The notes beneath the pieces were generated by a model that saw only the letters and a program-made list of their open reading frames with translations, was not told where the DNA came from and made no database searches. Of a DNA stretch of 64,000 nt, positions 7,022 to 16,791 are shown piece after piece. Origin of the DNA: Anaerostipes amylophilus. Its GTDB lineage: Bacteria > Bacillota > Clostridia > Lachnospirales > Lachnospiraceae. How positions within the stretch are numbered: the first letter of the stretch is position 1; the number at the start of each line of letters is the position of its first letter. Made by a program: the position numbers and the translations under genes. The DNA is taken from positions 118,559 to 182,558 of the forward strand of contig NZ_JAOQJG010000007.1 in assembly GCF_025567365.1 (NCBI RefSeq). The letters are read 5' to 3'.

Positions 7022-8677
7022 TTACACGTCAAAGCAACTACCACCGATAAATTCTCTTAAAAGAGACGTCTTTGGAATTGCTTCGCTTGGAATATTTAAG
7101 AAATATTCTAAAAATTTTAATAGTCTTTTTGCTTCCTGATACTCAGGACAATCTTTTGGAACTGCAAAAAGCAAAGGTTCCGCATATTGTTTCAGTACCG
7201 CGATCTCATAGACTTGTGCAGAATTAAACATGACATCTGCTTCTTCCTGATATGGGAAGATATTGTCTTCTTCTCCCTTTCTTACGGAATCCCATCTGGA
7301 GATGGTCTCTCTGGCATCATTTCCTCTTGTCATCGCGTCTCTTACGATTCTTCGCAATAATCTTCCATCGGAACTTGGTATTCTGTTATGTTCATCCAAA
7401 TTGATCTGATTTAATGCACTGACATAGATTCTGTATTTTGCATCTTCTGGAATCTCGTTTGTGAGAGTTCCATTTAATCCATGAATTCCTTCCATAACGA
7501 GAACATCTTTTTGTCCAATCTTTAATTTGTGTCCATGATACTCTCTTTTTCCAGTAACAAAATTGTAACTTGGAACATCTACTTCTTCGCCATTTAACAG
7601 CTGATTGATATGTTTTGTCAGAAGATCTACATCTAATGATGCAATTGTTTCAAAGTTATAATTTCCATTTTCATCTCTTGGTGAAAGTTCTCTGTCTAAG
7701 AAATAATCATCCATAGAAACTGGATGCGGTGTTAAGCCTGCAATCTCTAACTGAATAGACAGTCTGTGTGAAAATGTTGTTTTTCCTGAGGATGAAGGCC
7801 CTGCGATCAAAATGATCCGTTTGTTCTTGCTTACAATCTCATCTGAGATATCTGCAAGAAGCTTCTCCTGTAAACCTTCCTGTAATAAGATCAGGTGGTT
7901 AATATTGCCATATGTGATCTCGTCATTTAAAGCTCCAACAGTATCGACTCCCATTGTCTTTGTCCACTCTCTGGATCGCTGCATCACATGGAAGAGCTTT
8001 GGCTGCGGAGTAAACGGCACAATTTCTTCTGTCTGCTTCCGCTTTGGAATCTGAAGCACAACACCATGCTGATATGCTGAAACTAAAAATGTAGGAATGT
8101 ACCCTGTTGATGGTGCCATATATCCGTAAAAATAATTATCATATCCATCCATAGAATAAATATTTGTCTTTGATTCTCTGCGGAATTTAAACAATTCTCT
8201 CTTGCCTTTAAATCCAACACTGTCAAAATATCTTGATGCCTGATCGGTATCTAATGATCTTTTTGTAATCGGTAAATCTGACTCGTACAACTGCTCCATA
8301 CGTTTTTGAATAGAATGTACAAATTTATCATCTACTACCCGCTCCATGGAAGAAAAATCACAAAAGATACTGTTTCCAATAGAATAATCAATTGCTATCT
8401 TCGTGCTTTCACCTTTTCCAAGAAGATCTTCACATGCCTTTAAAAATATAAAAGTCGCCGTACGTTTATACGCCATATATCCTGCTTGTTCTTTCAATGT
8501 AACAAAACGTACATGACAGTCTTTTTTGATCTCTGTAAATAACTCTGTTAATTTCCCATCCATGTAAGCGAGAAGGATCACTGGTTCCTCTTTTTTTTGC
8601 AGCTGTTTCGCAAGCTGTTCAAGTGTTGTTCCTTCTTCTACTTCATAAATAGACTGACCTGCTGTAACTTTGATCAT
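7022..8677 (-). CDS. Nucleoside kinase (uridine kinase-like) with N-terminal TGS domain
   Basis: A 551-residue cytoplasmic protein. Residues 1-60 form a TGS/ThrRS-like domain; the middle resembles the ThrRS second additional domain. The C-terminal half is a uridine/phosphoribulokinase-type P-loop kinase, with GPSSSGKTTFSHRLS near residue 297, SMDDYFLDRE and VMEGIHGLNG. Proteins of this composite architecture are common in Clostridia and are annotated as nucleoside kinases; the exact substrate is not established. It stands alone between rnpB and the nif3-trmK pair. Confidence 0.88.
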   Translation of the reverse strand: MIKVTAGQSIYEVEEGTTLEQLAKQLQKKEEPVILLAYMDGKLTELFTEIKKDCHVRFVTLKEQAGYMAYKRTATFIFLKACEDLLGKGESTKIAIDYSIGNSIFCDFSSMERVVDDKFVHSIQKRMEQLYESDLPITKRSLDTDQASRYFDSVGFKGKRELFKFRRESKTNIYSMDGYDNYFYGYMAPSTGYIPTFLVSAYQHGVVLQIPKRKQTEEIVPFTPQPKLFHVMQRSREWTKTMGVDTVGALNDEITYGNINHLILLQEGLQEKLLADISDEIVSKNKRIILIAGPSSSGKTTFSHRLSIQLEIAGLTPHPVSMDDYFLDRELSPRDENGNYNFETIASLDVDLLTKHINQLLNGEEVDVPSYNFVTGKREYHGHKLKIGQKDVLVMEGIHGLNGTLTNEIPEDAKYRIYVSALNQINLDEHNRIPSSDGRLLRRIVRDAMTRGNDARETISRWDSVRKGEEDNIFPYQEEADVMFNSAQVYEIAVLKQYAEPLLFAVPKDCPEYQEAKRLLKFLEYFLNIPSEAIPKTSLLREFIGGSCFDV

Positions 8678-8718
8678 ATACCATCACTTCTTTCTTTTTC
8701 ATCAATAAACAAATTTAT

Positions 8719-9510
8719 TTAAAAAACTTTATATGGACTTCCTGCTTTATATGTGATCACTTCCAGATTTTCTGTCTGATCACAAAGGAATTGTTTCATA
8801 TCATCAATAAATACATGTTCTAATCCATAATGTCCTGCATCGATCACGCACATTCCCATATCTATAGCATCAAGACCTTCATGATGTCCGATATCTCCTG
8901 TTAAAAATACATCAGCACCTGTCTGCTTAGCTGTGCTTATCATACTTCTTCCTGATCCTGGAACGATCGCGATCTTTGAAATCTTCGTATTTGAATCACC
9001 AAATACCATAACACTTTCTAATGAAAATGCTTCTTTGACTTTCTTTGCGTACTCTCCAACAGTCACATCTCCTTCGATGTATGCTGTGATACCGATTCCT
9101 TTTCCCTGTGCCTTTTCATTACCAGATGCACTATCTTCTACAGGTCCACATAGATTATTAAGTCCCAGACGTTCTACCATACGGTCTCCCATTCTGCATA
9201 CATCATAACAAGTATGCATTCCATAAGCACAGATTCCATGACTGATCAGCTTCAAAAGTTTATTCTGAAGGAAATCATCACTGGTACATCTGCTGATCTT
9301 TGAAAAGATCACTGGATGGTGTGCAAGGATAAAATCTACCTGTTCTTTGATCGCATATTCTACCACTTCATTTGTAATATCCAGAACAACTAAAACTTTT
9401 TTAATCTCTTTTTCTTTATCTCCAACAAGAAATCCTGGATTATCCCAGCTTTCTGCTGTCTCTAATGGTACTTCCATCTCTAAAAGGTCAATCAGTTTTC
9501 TACAATTCAT
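8719..9510 (-). CDS. Nif3-like dinuclear metal centre protein
   Basis: A 263-residue member of the Nif3/YqfO (GTP cyclohydrolase I type 2-like) family, a toroidal hexamer with a dimetal site. Metal-binding histidines are visible in FILAHHPVIF and in DIGHHEGLDA, with a terminal Glu/His region at GHYGLEHVFID. The ATG at 9510 is preferred over an upstream TTG because family proteins start with MNCRKLIDLLE-like sequence and GGAGG precedes it. It overlaps trmK by 11 bases, the usual neighbour in Firmicutes. Its role is unresolved in the family. Confidence 0.92.
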   Translation of the reverse strand: MNCRKLIDLLEMEVPLETAESWDNPGFLVGDKEKEIKKVLVVLDITNEVVEYAIKEQVDFILAHHPVIFSKISRCTSDDFLQNKLLKLISHGICAYGMHTCYDVCRMGDRMVERLGLNNLCGPVEDSASGNEKAQGKGIGITAYIEGDVTVGEYAKKVKEAFSLESVMVFGDSNTKISKIAIVPGSGRSMISTAKQTGADVFLTGDIGHHEGLDAIDMGMCVIDAGHYGLEHVFIDDMKQFLCDQTENLEVITYKAGSPYKVF

Positions 9511-10201
9511 AATAACAAAGTGCCTCCATGATATCTCCAAGTAAATCCTCTACTTCAGCTTTGCGTCTTTTAATATGTTCCTTTGAATCATCTGTAAGAC
9601 TTTCTTTGATCTTTGAATATTTTATATATTCCTGATCCAGATACTCAAGAAGTACTGGATGTTTTGCAAGAATTAATTCTTCTCCAAAACGATAAAAACA
9701 TTCTTTATTATAATGCTGTTTTCCATGAACTGCGCGGATCACAACATAATATTTTCCATCTTCTTTTAAAAACTCTTCCTCTAAGATGCGAAATCCATGA
9801 TCATTTAAGAAATGGCGGACTCTTTCTAAATGAGACTGTGGGGATAAGATCAGTTCTTTGACATTTGCTAACTTATCAAAATCCTGTTCTAAAATCCTTA
9901 CAACTAAGTCTCCTCCCATTCCTGCGATCACAACGGAATCCACTTCATCTTGCGGTAATTCATGCAATCCATCAGAAAGAATGCAGGAAATGGTTTCTCC
10001 TGCATTCTCTTCTTCAATATGTGCTTTTGCACGGCTTAATGGTTCTTTATTTACATCCATCGCATAGGCTCTCGGGCAGTTTCCATTCTTTGTTAAATAG
10101 ATTGGTATGTATCCATGATCTGTCCCGATGTCTGCCACAACATATCCTTCTGTGACAAATGATGCGATCGTCTCTAATCTGTTTGATAATTCCATAATCA
10201 T
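9500..10201 (-). CDS. trmK: tRNA (adenine(22)-N1)-methyltransferase
   Basis: TrmK methylates N1 of A22 in tRNA using SAM. The 233-residue protein begins with the SAM-binding motif VADIGTDHGYIP (about 22-33). DVNKEPL and the Asp/Gly-rich VVIAGMGGDLV follow, and a C-terminal helical coiled region closes the protein. The start at 10201 lies a few bases after the rpoD stop; an ATG two codons later is equally plausible. It sits between rpoD and nif3, the conserved order in Firmicutes. Confidence 0.94.
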   Translation of the reverse strand: MIMELSNRLETIASFVTEGYVVADIGTDHGYIPIYLTKNGNCPRAYAMDVNKEPLSRAKAHIEEENAGETISCILSDGLHELPQDEVDSVVIAGMGGDLVVRILEQDFDKLANVKELILSPQSHLERVRHFLNDHGFRILEEEFLKEDGKYYVVIRAVHGKQHYNKECFYRFGEELILAKHPVLLEYLDQEYIKYSKIKESLTDDSKEHIKRRKAEVEDLLGDIMEALCYYEL

Positions 10202-10204
10202 ACC

Positions 10205-11296
10205 TTAATCTAAATAATCTTTTAATTTTCTGCTGCGACTTGGATGTCTTAACTTGCGCAGTGCTTTTGCTTCGATCTGACGAATACGTTCTCTTGTAAC
10301 GTTAAATTCTTTTCCGACTTCTTCAAGTGTTCTTGCTCTGCTGTCATCTAATCCAAAACGTAATCTTAAAACTTTCTGTTCTCTCTCTGTTAATGTTCCT
10401 AGTACTTCGTCTAACTGTTCTTTTAACAGTGTAAATGCTGCTGCATCCGCTGGTACTGGTACATTCTCATCCTGAATAAAATCTCCAAGATGACTGTCTT
10501 CTTCTTCACCAATTGGTGTCTCTAGTGATACTGGTTCCTGAGAAATCTTTAAAATCTCACGAACTCTTTCCACTGGGATATCCATCTCTGCTGCAATTTC
10601 TTCTGGAGATGGTTCTCTTCCAAGCTCCTGAAGAAGCTGTCTGGATACACGGATCAATTTATTGATCGTTTCTACCATATGCACTGGAATACGGATTGTT
10701 CTTGCCTGATCGGCAATTGCTCTTGTGATTGCCTGACGAATCCACCATGTCGCATAAGTACTAAATTTATATCCTTTACGATAATCAAATTTCTCCACTG
10801 CTTTGATCAGACCTAAATTACCTTCCTGGATCAGGTCAAGGAAAAGCATTCCTCGTCCTACATAACGTTTTGCAATACTTACTACCAGACGAAGGTTTGC
10901 CTCAGCAAGTTTCTTCTTGGCTACTTCATCCCCTTCTTCCATTCTCTTTGCAAGTTTGATCTCTTCATCTGCACTAAGAAGTGGTACTTTACCAATCTCT
11001 TTTAAGTACATACGAACTGGATCTTCAATGCTGACACCATCAGGAACGGCAATCTCTGTCTCATCCTCTATTGTATCATCGAGATCATCATCATCGTCTG
11101 CAACTGCGGCAAGAGTAAGTACATCGATTCCATTCTGTTCCAAATAATCATAAATTGCTTCCATCATATCAGAAGTCAATTTCATATCTTTGAAATATGA
11201 ATCAATCTGTGCATACTCCAAAAAGTTTTTATTCTTTTTTCCTAATTCCACCAGACCTGCAAGTTTCTCGGTGAACTGTTCCATTGTACCTTCCAT
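10205..11296 (-). CDS. rpoD: RNA polymerase primary sigma factor (sigma-70/SigA)
   Basis: The 363-residue vegetative sigma factor. A shortened region 1.1 (about 1-60) and an Asp-rich linker precede region 1.2 (DPVRMYLKEIGKVPLLS). Region 2 includes RYVGRGMLFLDLIQEGNIGL and the -10-binding STYATWWIRQAI. Region 3 has LGREPSPEEIAAEM. Region 4 has the -35-binding helix-turn-helix TLEEVGKEFNVTRERIRQIEAKALRKL. It follows dnaG after 36 bases, the classical macromolecular synthesis operon order (dnaG-rpoD). Confidence 0.98.
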   Translation of the reverse strand: MEGTMEQFTEKLAGLVELGKKNKNFLEYAQIDSYFKDMKLTSDMMEAIYDYLEQNGIDVLTLAAVADDDDDLDDTIEDETEIAVPDGVSIEDPVRMYLKEIGKVPLLSADEEIKLAKRMEEGDEVAKKKLAEANLRLVVSIAKRYVGRGMLFLDLIQEGNLGLIKAVEKFDYRKGYKFSTYATWWIRQAITRAIADQARTIRIPVHMVETINKLIRVSRQLLQELGREPSPEEIAAEMDIPVERVREILKISQEPVSLETPIGEEEDSHLGDFIQDENVPVPADAAAFTLLKEQLDEVLGTLTEREQKVLRLRFGLDDSRARTLEEVGKEFNVTRERIRQIEAKALRKLRHPSRSRKLKDYLD

Positions 11297-11332
11297 AATT
11301 CGTCCCTTTCTTCTCTTCCTATTTTAACCAAC

Positions 11333-13108
11333 CTATAATGAAATATGCAATTTTGCAAGGTTTGCTTTCTCCCTGATCAAATCCTGCCATTTCAAAATAT
11401 CATTTGTTGCGTTCATCTGTTGTTCAATGCTGTCTTCTTTTACTCTTCGCACAATATCATTCAACGCTTTATCACGATCTTCCGGTGATGGACTGATCTT
11501 TAGTGTTGTATTAAATAATTCTGCGATCTTTTTCTGATCTTCTAGATCTGTATATTGATTTAATATCTTTCCTGGTATTACTGCCCCTTCTTCTGCATAT
11601 TGTTTAAAAAGCAGTAATGCCGCTCCATGATATATCTGTTCATAAAAATCATCTGGACCGATGATCCCATCCAGTTTTTCAAATAACTGTGGTTCATTTA
11701 CCATCCATGTAAGAAGAAGTTTCTGTGGCTGTTTCCTCTTTTCCTCTTTTGCTTCACTCTGCTGCAACCTTCTCTCCGGCTGTCTTGGCGTATTTTGCTG
11801 TCTCTGTGTTGTTGCATAACCGGAAGTTCCATAATAATTAACAAGTTCTTCCAAATCTTTTGCATCAATATAATATTCCCTTGATACAGCATCAATATAA
11901 TTCTTACGTTCCAGACGTTCTTCAATTGTTGAAAGTAATTTTGCTGCTTCATGCTGAAATTTTGTCTTCTCCTCTGGATCGTTCTGATCATATCTTCCTG
12001 CAGCTACCTGTATCTGAAACATAAAACTGCTTGTTGCATGACTGATTCTTTCTTCCAAAGCTTCTCTTCCTAACCCTTTGATGAATTCATCTGGATCTTT
12101 GTATGGTTTGAGATTTAATACACGAACTGTCAGTCCAGCTTCCTTAAGAATCGGAATTGCACGCAAAATAGCTCTTTGTCCTGCTTCATCGCTGTCAAAA
12201 GAAAGTATGACATTCTCTGTATAACGCTTAAGTAACGTTCCATGTCCACTAGTAAATGCAGTTCCAAGCGCAGCTACTGCATTTGTAAATCCCGCCTGAT
12301 GCATAGATATAACATCCATGTATCCTTCACATAAAATAATCTCTTTCTTCCTTGAACTTCTTGCAAAATTCAATCCATAAAGATTACGACTTTTATCAAA
12401 TAATGTGGTTTCTTTTGAATTTAAATATTTGGGCGAACCATCTCCCATAACTCTGCCTCCAAAACCAATCACACGATTATTGACATCCATGATTGGAAAC
12501 ATAACTCTGTTCCAGAACTTATCACTTCCGCCTCGTCGCTCATCGATCGTTACGAGTGCAGAATCTTTCAATTCTTCATCACTGTATCCTTTGCTTTTTA
12601 GAAAACGATACAGATCATCATTGTAAATATCTGCATATCCAAGTCCAAATCTCTTGATTGTCTCATCTGTGATCCCACGATTTTTCAAATACGCAAGTCC
12701 TTTCTGCCCTCGTTTGCTGTGAAGCAGATAATAGAAATAATTGGCAGAAAGTTTGTTCATCTCTCGAAGTCTGGCTTTCGCATCCATTGTTCGTTTAGCT
12801 TCTTCATTCAATTCTTCTTCTGGAAGCTCCATTCCAGCTCGTTCTGCCAGATATTTTAACGCTTCCGGAAAAGAAAAATTCTCATATTCCATTAAAAAAG
12901 TAAAAACATTACCACCGGCACCACAGCCAAAACAGTAATACATCTGTTTATCCCGGCTCACAGAAAAAGAGGGCGATTTTTCATTGTGAAATGGGCACAA
13001 TCCGAAATAAGAACTTCCTTTTTTCTTTAGCGGTACGTACGTGGAGATGAGATCTACAATATCATTCCGGCTTCGCACCTCTTCTATGATTTCTTCTCCG
13101 TAAATCAA
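11333..13108 (-). CDS. dnaG: DNA primase
   Basis: A 591-residue primase that makes RNA primers at the replication fork. The N-terminal CHC2 zinc ribbon is CPFHNEKSPSFSV followed by YYCFGCGAGG (about 38-65). The TOPRIM catalytic core shows LCEGYMDVI and LSFDSDEAGQRA (about 255-310). A C-terminal helicase-interaction region follows a Gln-rich linker near residues 430-455. Length and domain order are standard. It lies directly upstream of rpoD. Confidence 0.98.
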   Translation of the reverse strand: MIYGEEIIEEVRSRNDIVDLISTYVPLKKKGSSYFGLCPFHNEKSPSFSVSRDKQMYYCFGCGAGGNVFTFLMEYENFSFPEALKYLAERAGMELPEEELNEEAKRTMDAKARLREMNKLSANYFYYLLHSKRGQKGLAYLKNRGITDETIKRFGLGYADIYNDDLYRFLKSKGYSDEELKDSALVTIDERRGGSDKFWNRVMFPIMDVNNRVIGFGGRVMGDGSPKYLNSKETTLFDKSRNLYGLNFARSSRKKEIILCEGYMDVISMHQAGFTNAVAALGTAFTSGHGTLLKRYTENVILSFDSDEAGQRAILRAIPILKEAGLTVRVLNLKPYKDPDEFIKGLGREALEERISHATSSFMFQIQVAAGRYDQNDPEEKTKFQHEAAKLLSTIEERLERKNYIDAVSREYYIDAKDLEELVNYYGTSGYATTQRQQNTPRQPERRLQQSEAKEEKRKQPQKLLLTWMVNEPQLFEKLDGIIGPDDFYEQIYHGAALLLFKQYAEEGAVIPGKILNQYTDLEDQKKIAELFNTTLKISPSPEDRDKALNDIVRRVKEDSIEQQMNATNDILKWQDLIREKANLAKLHISL

Positions 13109-13171
13109 TGCTTGTCCCTCCTTAAAAAATCCCTCTATAATATATTATTCTGCATCTTTTTTAATTTTCCT

Positions 13172-14179
13172 TTATTTTTGCATAAAAAATTTAGGAATAA
13201 AAATCTCTGTATATTGCTCAATCGCAAAATGATCTGTCATCCCTGCAATATAGTCACAAACCGCCTGTTCTTTATCTTCTTCTGAATTGATCATCTTCTG
13301 ATTATACACTGGAAGTTCCTCTATATGATAAAGATAATGCTCATATAATGGTTCAATAATGTTCTTTATCTTTTCTTCCTCTTTCTTTGTATTTGGCTCC
13401 TCATAAACTCTCTGGAACATAAAACTTCGAAGACCTGTCATTGCATCCCTTATCTTCTGAGACATAACAATATCATTGATACCACTACTATGTTTTACAA
13501 TATCAAGCACCATCGTATTAATTCTCTCACGATAGGTCGTTCCAAGCACATTTGTATATTCCTTTGGAAGATCTTCTTCCTTTAAAACTTTGGCACGTAC
13601 AGAGTCATCAATATCATGATTGATATATGCAATTTTATCTGCCAGACGGACAATTTTGCCTTCCAGAGTATGCGGCATGCTTTTCATTGAATGATTTTTC
13701 ATACCGTCTAATACCTCCCATGTAAGATTCAACCCATCACCATTCTTCTCAAGATACTGAGCAACTCTCACACTTTGCTGATTATGTTTAAATCCTTTGG
13801 GATTCATCTCATTTAATACACGTTCTCCTGCATGACCAAATGGCGTGTGTCCAAGATCATGTCCAAGTGCAATTGCTTCTGTTAATGTCTCATTAAGATT
13901 CAAAGCTCTCGCGATCGTTCTGGCATTCTGTGACACTTCAAGTGTATGCATAAGTCTCGTTCTATAATGATCTCCTACTGGAGATAAAAACACCTGTGTT
14001 TTATCTTTTAAACGACGAAAAGCTTTACAATGCAAGATTCGATCCCTGTCTCTTTGGAAACAGGTGCGTATCTCACATTCTTCTTCCGGCTTTCTTCTTC
14101 CTTTTGTATCAATACTTCGTGTTGCATATGGGCTTAACAGACTTAATTCCGTCTGTTCCTGTTTTTCTCTGATATTCAT
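13172..14179 (-). CDS. dgt: Deoxyguanosinetriphosphate triphosphohydrolase-like protein
   Basis: An HD-domain enzyme of 335 residues that would remove triphosphate from dNTPs. The HD metal site is seen as RLMHTLEVSQNARTIAR and ALGHDLGHTPFGHAGER, with a later MKNHS and DKIAYINHDIDD. The N-terminus ATRSIDTKGRR is typical of the dGTPase type-2 group. It lies just upstream of dnaG-rpoD, a position conserved in many clostridia. The actual nucleotide preference cannot be read from sequence. Confidence 0.9.
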   Translation of the reverse strand: MNIREKQEQTELSLLSPYATRSIDTKGRRKPEEECEIRTCFQRDRDRILHCKAFRRLKDKTQVFLSPVGDHYRTRLMHTLEVSQNARTIARALNLNETLTEAIALGHDLGHTPFGHAGERVLNEMNPKGFKHNQQSVRVAQYLEKNGDGLNLTWEVLDGMKNHSMKSMPHTLEGKIVRLADKIAYINHDIDDSVRAKVLKEEDLPKEYTNVLGTTYRERINTMVLDIVKHSSGINDIVMSQKIRDAMTGLRSFMFQRVYEEPNTKKEEEKIKNIIEPLYEHYLYHIEELPVYNQKMINSEEDKEQAVCDYIAGMTDHFAIEQYTEIFIPKFFMQK

Positions 14180-14214
14180 AAGATCATCCTCCCTTCTGTC
14201 AACACCAAGGATTT

Positions 14215-14985
14215 TTATGACTGTTTAATATCTGCTTCCATAACAGAAAGTGCATCGAGAGAAATCTTCATAATATCCTTTACCTCTTCCTCTGTCATAG
14301 AAAGATATTTTGCTAATTCTTCGATCTTTGGCTCTCTTCCAAGTTCTTTTGATAAAAATGTTGAAGCATCATCTAAGCGGTTTGCCTTGATTGCCATTGC
14401 CTCTCCAACACTGTCAGAACCTCTCTGCATTGCAATTGCATCAAGAATAGAATCTTCTACTGCACTTTTGGCATGTGCAAGAAATCCTTCTGCATCTCCA
14501 TCTTGATAGATTGCCATTGCTTCTAATAGACCAATGTTACCTTCCTGCACAAGATCTCCAAATAAGACACCTTTTCCCATATGATTCCTTGCAATTTCAA
14601 GAATCTGCGGAAGAAAGCTTTCAATCACTGCTTCTCCATCTTCTTTGTCAGCAAGCCATGATGTGATCAGCTCTTTCTGCTCTTCTTCCCCCGGAAGATC
14701 CATCTGGCTTAATTCTTCTTCATAAAAACGGATCGCACCCTGTTCTTCTTCGGACACATTAGCTTTCGCCTCCGCCTCTTCTTCAGCAACAATCTGTGCT
14801 TCATCTACTCCAAGCACACGAATTCCCGCTTCTATAAAGCTTGCGATCAAAAGTTTCTTTGCTTCTTCATTCAAATTATAATCACTAAAATAATCTAATA
14901 ACTCTTTGTGGTCAATCTGATTCCCATTTGTCTTTGCAATGGCGATCATCTCTTCCATATTCTTTAGAAATAAATTCTTATCCAT
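14215..14985 (-). CDS. Sigma-70-like protein lacking region 4
   Basis: A 256-residue relative of the primary sigma factor. Residues 1-55 resemble region 1.1, and a very acidic linker follows (about 60-110). A region 2-like segment reads HMGKGVLFGDLVQEGNIGLLEAM, parallel to the rpoD product. A region 3-like segment reads LGREPKIEELAKYLSMTEEEVKDIM, where the protein ends. The -10-melting Tyr/Trp cluster is not recognisable, and region 4 is absent. It is an intact gene in a conserved housekeeping cluster, so it is probably functional; an RNA polymerase-binding role is inference. Confidence 0.75.
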   Translation of the reverse strand: MDKNLFLKNMEEMIAIAKTNGNQIDHKELLDYFSDYNLNEEAKKLLIASFIEAGIRVLGVDEAQIVAEEEAEAKANVSEEEQGAIRFYEEELSQMDLPGEEEQKELITSWLADKEDGEAVIESFLPQILEIARNHMGKGVLFGDLVQEGNIGLLEAMAIYQDGDAEGFLAHAKSAVEDSILDAIAMQRGSDSVGEAMAIKANRLDDASTFLSKELGREPKIEELAKYLSMTEEEVKDIMKISLDALSVMEADIKQS

Positions 14986-14999
14986 GTTTTACAAACTCC

Positions 15000-15827
15000 T
15001 TATTTGATGAATGCAAAATACACGATCACTAGCAGACCGAGTATAATTCGGTATACACCAAATGCCTTAAAGTCATTCTTCTTAATATATCCAAGTAAAA
15101 ACTTGATCGCTACGATAGATACAAGGAAGGATACTACCATTCCAACGATCAGTACGATCAATTGTGTTGTTGTAAATGCAAGACCAAATTTCACGATCTT
15201 TAATAAACTTGCTCCAAACATTACTGGAATTCCTAAGAAAAATGAGAATTCGGCAGCAACCGTTCTGGAACACCCGAGTAAGATTCCTCCAAGGATCGTT
15301 GCTCCTGATCTCGATGTACCTGGAATTAATGCTAATACCTGAAACACACCAATTCCCAATGCCATTCCATAAGATAATCTTGTAAGATCATTCATTGGTC
15401 TTCTTCTGATTCGTTTGTTGCGGTTTTCAATTATGATAAATAATATACCATAAATGATCAGCATTGCTGCAACTACTGGAGGATTATAAAAATGTGCATT
15501 CAACCAGTCGTCAAATAAAATGCCGATAATTGCTGCTGGAAATACCGCAAGAATTACCTTTGTCCATAAAACAATAGTATCCATCTTTTCCCTATGGTTT
15601 TTCTTTGGTGAAAATGGATTTAACTTATGAAAATATAAAACAACAACTGCCATGATCGCACCTAACTGAATCACAACGTCAAACATTTCCTTAAAGGCAC
15701 CTGTCATATTTAATTTAATAAATTCATCTGCCAAGATCAGATGTCCCGTACTACTGATCGGCAGCCATTCCGTAATTCCCTCGACAATTCCAAGTAATAC
15801 GGTTTTCAGTAATAAAATAATGTCCAT
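15000..15827 (-). CDS. uppP: Undecaprenyl-diphosphatase (bacitracin resistance protein)
   Basis: A 275-residue polytopic membrane enzyme that recycles undecaprenyl pyrophosphate, the lipid carrier for peptidoglycan. Both catalytic motifs are present: EGITEWLPISSTGHL near residue 16 and PGTSRSGATI near 170, with about eight membrane helices. A short inverted repeat with a T-run (about 15844-15890) precedes the gene. It belongs to the BacA/UppP family rather than the PAP2 type. Confidence 0.97.
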   Translation of the reverse strand: MDIILLLKTVLLGIVEGITEWLPISSTGHLILADEFIKLNMTGAFKEMFDVVIQLGAIMAVVVLYFHKLNPFSPKKNHREKMDTIVLWTKVILAVFPAAIIGILFDDWLNAHFYNPPVVAAMLIIYGILFIIIENRNKRIRRRPMNDLTRLSYGMALGIGVFQVLALIPGTSRSGATILGGILLGCSRTVAAEFSFFLGIPVMFGASLLKIVKFGLAFTTTQLIVLIVGMVVSFLVSIVAIKFLLGYIKKNDFKAFGVYRIILGLLVIVYFAFIK

Positions 15828-15901
15828 AAAAAACTCCCTGTCTGTACAAAGAAGGGTGTTTAGGAATCCCTAAGCACCCTGTTTTGTTTTCCTTGTTATT
15901 T

Positions 15902-16144
15902 CTATTCTTCTACTTCTTCATCGTCTCCAAGAATCTTTACTTTTTCTTCCCAAAGCTCTTCAACTGCTGTAGATAATGGTTTTGCACCATCTTTTTCTTC
16001 TACTAATGGCATATCTCCTGCAATGATCTGTCTTGCTCTCTTAGCACTTGCAAGTACAATAGAGTAACGGCTTGAGATAACTTTTTCTTCCTCACTGTCA
16101 CCATTGATAACTTTCATTAATTCTGTATATGATGGATGTAACAT
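15902..16144 (-). CDS. rpoZ: RNA polymerase omega subunit
   Basis: An 80-residue omega subunit that helps assemble beta-prime. The conserved SRYSIVLASAKRARQI helix is present, followed by a short acidic tail. It is preceded by AGGAGGAATT and follows gmk by 11 bases in the yicC-gmk-rpoZ order typical of Firmicutes. Confidence 0.95.
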   Translation of the reverse strand: MLHPSYTELMKVINGDSEEEKVISSRYSIVLASAKRARQIIAGDMPLVEEKDGAKPLSTAVEELWEEKVKILGDDEEVEE

Positions 16145-16155
16145 AATAATTCCTC

Positions 16156-16773
16156 CTATAGTTGTTCTAATTCTTTTTTAGTTTCTTCTATAAATTTAAG
16201 GTTATTTCCAAGCAGGCAGTCTTTTGCCTGTACAATGGCATGAATTCGATCTGCACAATCTTCTACCTGATCGTTGATCACAATATAATCGTATTTATTC
16301 ATATCCTCAGATTCTTCTTTGGCACGATTAATACGTTTGTTGATCACTTCTTCCGATTCAGTTCCTCTTCCTACCAGGCGTTCCTTGATTGCCGCAGCGC
16401 TTGGTGCCGTAATGAAGATCAATAATGCATCTTCATATTGTTTCTTAATATTAAACGCACCCTGCACTTCAATTTCCAAGATCACATTATGTCCTGCTGC
16501 AAGTTCTTCTTCTACAAACTTTCTTGGCGTTCCATAATAATTGTCCACATATCTGGCATACTCAATAAATCCATTATAGTCGATCAGATTTTTAAAATCA
16601 TCTACCGTCTTAAAAAAATACTCCCTTCCGTCAACTTCACCTTCTCTCGGCTTTCTTGTTGTTGCGGAAATTGATAAACTATATCCATATTTTTCTACCA
16701 GTTTCTTTGCTACTGTTCCTTTTCCAACACCAGAAAATCCAGACAGTACCAGTAATGAACCTCTCTTTTCCAT
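16156..16773 (-). CDS. gmk: Guanylate kinase
   Basis: A 205-residue kinase phosphorylating GMP to GDP. The P-loop is LSGFSGVGKGTVAKKL at residues 9-24. The GMP-binding segment is SISATTRKPREGEVDGREYFF, read here in two parts, and VILEIEVQGA carries the catalytic Asp/Glu region. It lies between yicC and rpoZ. The remA (DUF370) gene often found between yicC and gmk in Firmicutes is missing: the gap is only 18 bases. Confidence 0.97.
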   Translation of the reverse strand: MEKRGSLLVLSGFSGVGKGTVAKKLVEKYGYSLSISATTRKPREGEVDGREYFFKTVDDFKNLIDYNGFIEYARYVDNYYGTPRKFVEEELAAGHNVILEIEVQGAFNIKKQYEDALLIFITAPSAAAIKERLVGRGTESEEVINKRINRAKEESEDMNKYDYIVINDQVEDCADRIHAIVQAKDCLLGNNLKFIEETKKELEQL

Positions 16774-16791
16774 GATCTTTCCCTTCTTATC

